In this document: piece by piece, positions 58,517 to 64,000 of the stretch | Layout: every line of letters starts with the position of its first letter | How positions within the stretch are numbered: position 1 is the stretch's first letter | DNA from: Caldifarciminota bacterium | Lineage (GTDB): Bacteria > Hydrothermota > Tepidihabitantia > SM23-42 | Assembly: GCA_027026255.1 (NCBI GenBank) | Contig: JALVOT010000017.1 | Span: forward strand, 62,001 to 126,000 | Length of the DNA: 64,000 bases | Reading direction: 5' to 3' | The notes under the pieces: model-generated | What the model saw: only the letters and a program-made list of their open reading frames with translations | Databases searched by the model: none | Told to the model about the DNA's origin: nothing | Position numbers and translations under genes: made by a program

Positions 58517-61500
58517 AAATACCGCATTGACATCCTCAGCCGGGGCGGGAAAGACATTCGCCCTCACCAAAAGGTTTCTCCGTCTCCTGTTTGAAGCACA
58601 AGATTGCCCATTAAAATCGCTTTATGGTATTACCTTCACCAATGAAGCAGCATTTGAAATGAAACAGAGGATTATCCGTTATCTTGATACTTTAATAAAT
58701 GAACCAGGCAATCCGACTCCGGATGAGAAGGAAATCATTCAGTTCTTTAACCATTCTTTGCCGGATATAAAAAAGAGGGCGAGAAAGAAAAGACATTTAC
58801 TTTTGAACAATATGTCCGATTTCAACATCAGCACCTTCCACAGCCTTTTTTCTTCATTCCTTTCGAGCATTCCGTTTTCCGCAGGAATTCTACCGGGGTT
58901 TAAGATTATCGATGATATCCAGGAGGCGATTCTTTTTGAGGATACTCTGAATAAATTCTTTGAAATTGCAATCGGTGATACAAGAATCTATGAATTTATC
59001 AATCACCTGCCCGATAATAAGGGAACTGATGTCAAGTATGAAATCCAGAGATACTATAGGGAGCTGAAACCCTGGCTCGGATTTCTCGAAGACCTCATAA
59101 AAAATGAGGACAGAGTAAAACAGAAACTACAGGAATGTGAAGAGGAACTATTTAGCGCAATCGATTCATTCAGGAATTTTGTAATAGAAAATAAATCCTG
59201 TGGTTATACGAAAAAGGGCTACCTTAACAAAAATTTTGAATCATTTCTTAATTGCTTGGATGCCTTTAAACAGGATAAAGATATACTAAGACTGAAAGAT
59301 TCCCTTCTGAAATTTAACCTCAAGTCAAAATCGTATATGCAAAAATTTATGAAAAATCTCGGAATGAGAGAGATAGAATTTGTAAATCTATTGGAGAAAT
59401 TGTATGAAAATACTGAAAAATATCTGAGCGCCCTCTCTGACTACCACATCTTACTCTATCTCAAGCCCATTATTGAACTTCATAATTTATTCCAAAAAGA
59501 GAAGCAAAGACAAAACATTCTTTCTTTTGAGGATATTGAACAGTATACACTTACGGCATTAAAAAATGCCCCGGAACCGGATTACCTCTATTTTAAGATT
59601 GGTGCTGAAATCAGACATCTGCTGATTGATGAATTCCAGGACACAAGTCATCGTCAACTTGCGGTTCTTGACCCCATCATCAATGAGATAACATCGGTAT
59701 CACCGGAAGAGAAGAGTTTCTTCTATGTCGGTGATCCTCATCAGGCAATATATCGGTGGCGTGGCGGTGCACCGGAATTATTTGATTATGTAGTGGATAG
59801 ATATAAGGGGAAGATTGAGAAGGAACGATTAAAGATAAATCATCGCTGTAAAAAAGAGATTATCGATTTCGTCAATTTACTGCTGGAGAAGAATGACGAA
59901 GCAGACCCGGATAAGACCGGAGGCTGGATCAGGGTCTGTGATCTGGGAACATTTGATAACACAAAAGAAGGCTTTGAGCGGGTGAGGGAAGAAACCTGCA
60001 CCATTATAAAAAAATTATACAAAGAATACGGCTATAACTATTCAGATATCGCTGTTCTTGTTCGTAAAAATAAGAGGGGTTCCCGGATTGCCCAGGACCT
60101 TATACACCACAACATCCCCTGTGTTAGTAGGTCCCAGGCGTATATTATTTATGACAATGATATTCAGTTTATCTTTAATCTGCTGCAGTTCCTTGACGAC
60201 CCGGAAAATGATTTTGCATTATTAAATATCCTCCTTGCCCCGGCGGTTAATCTGAAGGAAGAAACCATAAGATATCTCAGGGGAAGAAGAAAATCGCTTT
60301 ATTTGGGTCTTTGCGATCTCCACCCTGATTGGGAGATTGCAAAAAAATTAAAAGACCTCCTCGCTTCGGTCCAGTTGTGTAATCCTTACGAACTTATCCA
60401 TCGCTGCATAAGAATCTTTAAGATTCCGCTTTCCTATTCCATCGCCACCCTGTTCGATATTACCCTGAATTACATTCAAGAAAACGGCAACAATCTCAGT
60501 GCATTCATCAGCTGGTTCAAACAGGCAGGTAAGAAGATCGAAATCAGGGAATTCCATACCGAGGGAGTAAATGTATTAACCGTGCATAAGGCAAAAGGGT
60601 TGGAGTTTGAGGTTGTAATTCTGCCTGATACACACTGGTCGCTGGAACAGGGTAAGCGGGATGAAATTTTGTTTTCATATAAGGACAAAGGGGCGGTTCC
60701 TGACCGCATCTACCTGAGAAAATATGGAAAATATATTAAAGGTTTGGTTGATGAAGAAAAACAAAGGGAAATCAAGGACCACCTTAATCTTTTTTATGTT
60801 GCATTAACCCGGGCGAAAACCGGTATCTATATTCTGGGATTTAGTGGTAAAAAGAGTAAAGGGTTCTGGATCGACCGGATTGAAGAAAAATTGGGCAAAG
60901 TAGAATACAGTAAGGGTATAATAAAAAAAATTGAAAAACCGAAATTTGAAAAACCGAGACCATATTATGAACCGAAAGAGGGAAAACCCGGTTATATAAG
61001 GGAGGAACGAACCCTCTATTCACCGACTGAGCGGGGTATAGAAATCATTGCACCCGAACGAAGAAAGAGTATGGAGTTTGGAACGATGATACACACTGCC
61101 TTGAGCAAAATTGAATGGCTTGATGGGCTGGAACTGAAATCTGAGATTGAAAGGCTCGTAACGATAATAAAAAATGAGTATGCCCATACCCGAAAAGAGG
61201 CAGAACAGATTGAAAAAGAACTGACTCTGTTTTTGGAAAAAATCTTTACGGACCGCCGCTTCCATTCTCTTTTCTATAAAGAAGGACGCACAATAACCTG
61301 TAAAAATGAATTACCTATCTATTTTCAAGATGGTCAGAGAGATGTTGTGGCACATATCGACAGGTTACTTATTGAGCCGGAAAAAATAACCATTATTGAT
61401 TATAAGACAGGACCAGAAAAAGCGGAATATAAACATCAGATGGCAGTATACAAGAAAGGCTTAGAAAAAATTTATCCAGAAAAAGAGGTCGTAACTAAAC

Positions 61501-61535
61501 TCGTCTTTCTGGAAAATCCTGAAGTCTCAGGGTAA
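58503..61535 (+). CDS. UvrD/AddA-like helicase-nuclease
   Basis: TSSAGAGKTFALTKRFLRLL, LLIDEFQDTSHRQ, VGDPHQAIYRWRGG, LTVHKAKGLEFEVVILPD, IDYKTGPEKAEYKHQM. Confidence 0.93.
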   Translation: MEGIKNTALTSSAGAGKTFALTKRFLRLLFEAQDCPLKSLYGITFTNEAAFEMKQRIIRYLDTLINEPGNPTPDEKEIIQFFNHSLPDIKKRARKKRHLLLNNMSDFNISTFHSLFSSFLSSIPFSAGILPGFKIIDDIQEAILFEDTLNKFFEIAIGDTRIYEFINHLPDNKGTDVKYEIQRYYRELKPWLGFLEDLIKNEDRVKQKLQECEEELFSAIDSFRNFVIENKSCGYTKKGYLNKNFESFLNCLDAFKQDKDILRLKDSLLKFNLKSKSYMQKFMKNLGMREIEFVNLLEKLYENTEKYLSALSDYHILLYLKPIIELHNLFQKEKQRQNILSFEDIEQYTLTALKNAPEPDYLYFKIGAEIRHLLIDEFQDTSHRQLAVLDPIINEITSVSPEEKSFFYVGDPHQAIYRWRGGAPELFDYVVDRYKGKIEKERLKINHRCKKEIIDFVNLLLEKNDEADPDKTGGWIRVCDLGTFDNTKEGFERVREETCTIIKKLYKEYGYNYSDIAVLVRKNKRGSRIAQDLIHHNIPCVSRSQAYIIYDNDIQFIFNLLQFLDDPENDFALLNILLAPAVNLKEETIRYLRGRRKSLYLGLCDLHPDWEIAKKLKDLLASVQLCNPYELIHRCIRIFKIPLSYSIATLFDITLNYIQENGNNLSAFISWFKQAGKKIEIREFHTEGVNVLTVHKAKGLEFEVVILPDTHWSLEQGKRDEILFSYKDKGAVPDRIYLRKYGKYIKGLVDEEKQREIKDHLNLFYVALTRAKTGIYILGFSGKKSKGFWIDRIEEKLGKVEYSKGIIKKIEKPKFEKPRPYYEPKEGKPGYIREERTLYSPTERGIEIIAPERRKSMEFGTMIHTALSKIEWLDGLELKSEIERLVTIIKNEYAHTRKEAEQIEKELTLFLEKIFTDRRFHSLFYKEGRTITCKNELPIYFQDGQRDVVAHIDRLLIEPEKITIIDYKTGPEKAEYKHQMAVYKKGLEKIYPEKEVVTKLVFLENPEVSG

Positions 61536-61606
61536 TATCACCTGTCGGATGATGACCCACTACTTATTTGTTAACAGATATCGTTACTATTTTAGATTTA
61601 TATTTA

Positions 61607-61633
61607 AAAGCAAAGGGCCTCCTTAATGGAGGC
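61607..61633 (-). terminator. intrinsic terminator of csp
   Basis: GGGCCTCC-TTAA-TGGAGGCCC hairpin. Confidence 0.65.
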
Positions 61634-61647
61634 CCCTGTCTCGCACA

Positions 61648-61851
61648 TTATGCGCGTTCGATTTTTGTGGCCTTTTCACCTTTTGGGGTCTTGATAATTT
61701 CGAATTTAACCCTTTCACCTTCTCTGAGTGTACGATAACCATCTCCAACTATATCCTGAAAATGGGCAAAGACATCGCCACTACCATCTTCTTTTTCAAT
61801 AAAACCGAACCCCTTCTTACTATTAAACCACTTAACCTTTCCAAACGCCAT
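61648..61851 (-). CDS. cold-shock protein
   Basis: [34 protein letters not shown]. Confidence 0.98.
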   Translation of the reverse strand: MAFGKVKWFNSKKGFGFIEKEDGSGDVFAHFQDIVGDGYRTLREGERVKFEIIKTPKGEKATKIERA

Positions 61852-61975
61852 CTTACTCCTTTCAAGCCATTATTTATTAGTAGGTACAGATTGATTCTGA
61901 CCGAAATAATAAATCTACTGGCTCACTAATTATTTTATTATATTCAAATATAATAGTTTGTCAATATATATTCGC

Positions 61976-62360
61976 CCTGACTCCTCTTCACTTTTTTCAT
62001 TATGCCTCCCGGATTAATTGCAACGGTATTCTGGACAGAATAAACTTCCCTGAAATCCCTGAAATCATTAAACCAGAACGAAAAATACTCAACAACTTCG
62101 TTTTACTTTTTTTTATATTATTTATTGATCATTTGAAAAATTTCTCTGCTATTTTCGCCCGGTTCCATTTTTTTCAGCGCGGGCGGCGTTTCCATTTTTC
62201 TCAGCGCGGGCGGCGTCCCCGCCGCCCGCTGGAGATTTGTCATTCTTAACTCATTTCAGAAACCCCTGCAGCTCGCCAGGCGCCCTGCCTCGGGGCGAGA
62301 CGCCCCCCGGCTATATTGTACTTACAAAAAACCGGGACAAAAAAGTAGAAAGGAATCAGG
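61976..62360. mobile_element. MITE-like element, copy 2
   Basis: CCTGACTCCTCTTCACTTTTTT (61976-61997) vs reverse complement of 62339-62360 CCTGATTCCTTTCTACTTTTTT (18/22); body near-identical to 44490-44856. Confidence 0.8.
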
Positions 62361-62371
62361 TCAGTTTTCAA

Positions 62372-62399
62372 TTGACATTAAAAACCTTCTGTATATAAT
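62372..62399 (+). promoter_or_regulatory. promoter TTGACA-N16-TATAAT
   Basis: TTGACA 62372-62377; TATAAT 62394-62399. Confidence 0.75.
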
Positions 62400-62404
62400 T
62401 TTCT

Positions 62405-62701
62405 ATGCAAGAGAAAAAGGCGATTCGTTTTTTACGCAACCTTTATGCTGAGCGCGGTTATGTCAAAGTAAAAAAAGGTTACAAATCTTCCCACAGCGGG
62501 TGGGAGATACGCTTTTCCACACTTGATAGTGAAGAACGCAAAAAATTGAGAAAGGCGATGAGATTATTCGGATTTAAGTGCGGAAAACAGTTTAAAAAAC
62601 ATTCAAGGATTGTGGTCCCCTATTATGGTTTTAATCAGGTATCACAGTTTTTTAAGCGGATCAGACCAAAAACAAGCAAGGTTCCAGAACAATACTTTTA
62701 A
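62405..62701 (+). CDS. hypothetical basic protein
   Basis: 98 aa, Lys/Arg rich; start 6 nt after the -10 box. Confidence 0.6.
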   Translation: MQEKKAIRFLRNLYAERGYVKVKKGYKSSHSGWEIRFSTLDSEERKKLRKAMRLFGFKCGKQFKKHSRIVVPYYGFNQVSQFFKRIRPKTSKVPEQYF

Positions 62702-62914
62702 ATCCCTATCGCTGGATTTCTGGTCTATTTAATTTTTGAGGAAAGGATTAAAACAGAACCGCCTCTCCACCGGGTAAAAAGAATATCAGGCATCGAGGCA
62801 GGGATGAAGAATCTATAATATGCAGGTTTCAGGAGAAAATGGAGAATATCAACCCCCGGCGAATAATTCTTGACTTTCCTTTGATTCTCTTTATAATATG
62901 ATTGGAGATTTATA

Positions 62915-63820
62915 TTGGACATAATTTTTATCAGCGGCCGGGGGAATAGAACCCTTAAACTTCATATCAAATTTATTTTTATTGTTTTTCTGATTATCAG
63001 CGTCTTCGGGATTTTAGGGTTCTTTACCTACAGCCTGATATTTTTCGCAACGAATGAGGTGGATCAGACCCGATTGCAGAAATTGAGGGTCGAGAACCGG
63101 GTTGTGCGGCAGGAACTGAAACGGGTTGAGGGTGAAATTGCAAATCTCAACAATTTAATTGACAGTCTTGCATTATATGATAAGAAATTGAGAATCTATG
63201 CACCACTCACCCCCCTGAATGAAGATTTGAGAAATGCCGGAGTAGGTGGCTATACACCCGATTATATTAAAAAAGAGTTATCTCCTCAAACAAAGACAAA
63301 ACTTACCGAAATCTCCCAGACCCTGGATAAGATTCTCGCCCGGGCAAAAGTTCAAAAGAAGAGCTTTAATGAACTCTTTAACTATCTGGAAGAAAAGAGG
63401 CACCTCCAGAGTCATACCCCTTCCATTATTCCGGTTCAGGGCTGGTTGATTCGCGGTTTTGGTTATCATATCGACCCCTTTACCGGTAAGGTAAAGATGC
63501 ATGAAGGTCTTGATATTGCTGCACCTATAGGCACTCCAATCGTGGCATCTGCCGACGGCGTGATAAAGTTTACCGGCACCAAACAGGGTTTTGGCCGAAC
63601 CGTGGAAATCAACCATGGCTATGGATATAGTACCCTTTTTGCCCATTGTCAAAGAATCAGGGTAATTCCCGGGATGAAGGTAAAAAGGGGTGAGATAATC
63701 GCCTATGTCGGTAATACCGGAAGGTCCACCGGTCCCCATCTCCATTATGAAGTCCATGTTGCAAACCGTCCGGTCGACCCGATCCGCTTTATCCTCGTTA
63801 AACCGAGCATAAGCGATTAG
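62915..63820 (+). CDS. M23 family metallopeptidase
   Basis: GFGYHIDPFTGKVKMHEGLDIAAPIGTPIVASADGVIKF, GRSTGPHLHYEVHV; TTG start; promoter TTGACT-N16-TATAAT at 62870. Confidence 0.93.
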   Translation: MDIIFISGRGNRTLKLHIKFIFIVFLIISVFGILGFFTYSLIFFATNEVDQTRLQKLRVENRVVRQELKRVEGEIANLNNLIDSLALYDKKLRIYAPLTPLNEDLRNAGVGGYTPDYIKKELSPQTKTKLTEISQTLDKILARAKVQKKSFNELFNYLEEKRHLQSHTPSIIPVQGWLIRGFGYHIDPFTGKVKMHEGLDIAAPIGTPIVASADGVIKFTGTKQGFGRTVEINHGYGYSTLFAHCQRIRVIPGMKVKRGEIIAYVGNTGRSTGPHLHYEVHVANRPVDPIRFILVKPSISD

Positions 63821-64000
63821 CAGTTAAATTCATCTATTGACAAATTATAAATTTTAAATATAATTTAACATCCTTTGATGTTCTCCAGATAAAGCAAATT
63901 GCTATGGGGAAAGTTATGATGGTTGCCATTGTATTGGTATTAACCACAAGGATTGGAAGGATAAAAAATTTCAAAGAAATGGTAGGTGCAAATGGAAATA

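Overview
AT-rich bacterial chromosome segment. The Por-type C-terminal sorting domains, PorV/PorQ-like protein and Omp28-like proteins indicate a Gram-negative, FCB-like or candidate-phylum lineage, but taxonomy is inference only. Most of the window is housekeeping: ppdK, ftsY, smc, yhaM-like, wecB, pnp/rpsO, a MacB-type efflux operon, PBP1A, an ABC ATPase, accD, HD-GYP, AddB/AddA-like proteins, csp and an M23 peptidase. The unusual part is about 13-37 kb. It starts with a selenium-use locus (selB, DUF3343, cysteine desulfurase, TusA-like, YedE-like, selD). Next comes a second selD that, read through an in-frame TGA, is fused to a ferredoxin:thioredoxin-reductase-like (FTRc) Fe-S domain. A NitT/TauT-type ABC transporter with a candidate switch-like leader follows, then a stand-alone FTRc paralog. 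The region ends in a corrinoid/UroD-family/RACE/2-hydroxyacyl-CoA-dehydratase-like gene block. Both selD genes appear to encode Sec and both were split by the ORF caller. Other signals are a decayed hdrA-mvhD remnant inside the selenium locus, two copies of a ~370-385 bp TIR-bounded MITE-like element placed just upstream of promoters, a recurrent TTGACA-N16-TATAAT promoter with several apparently leaderless genes, an M16 peptidase with no canonical start codon, and small ORFs below the ORF-track cutoff. All calls come from reading the sequence; no database or folding search was run.
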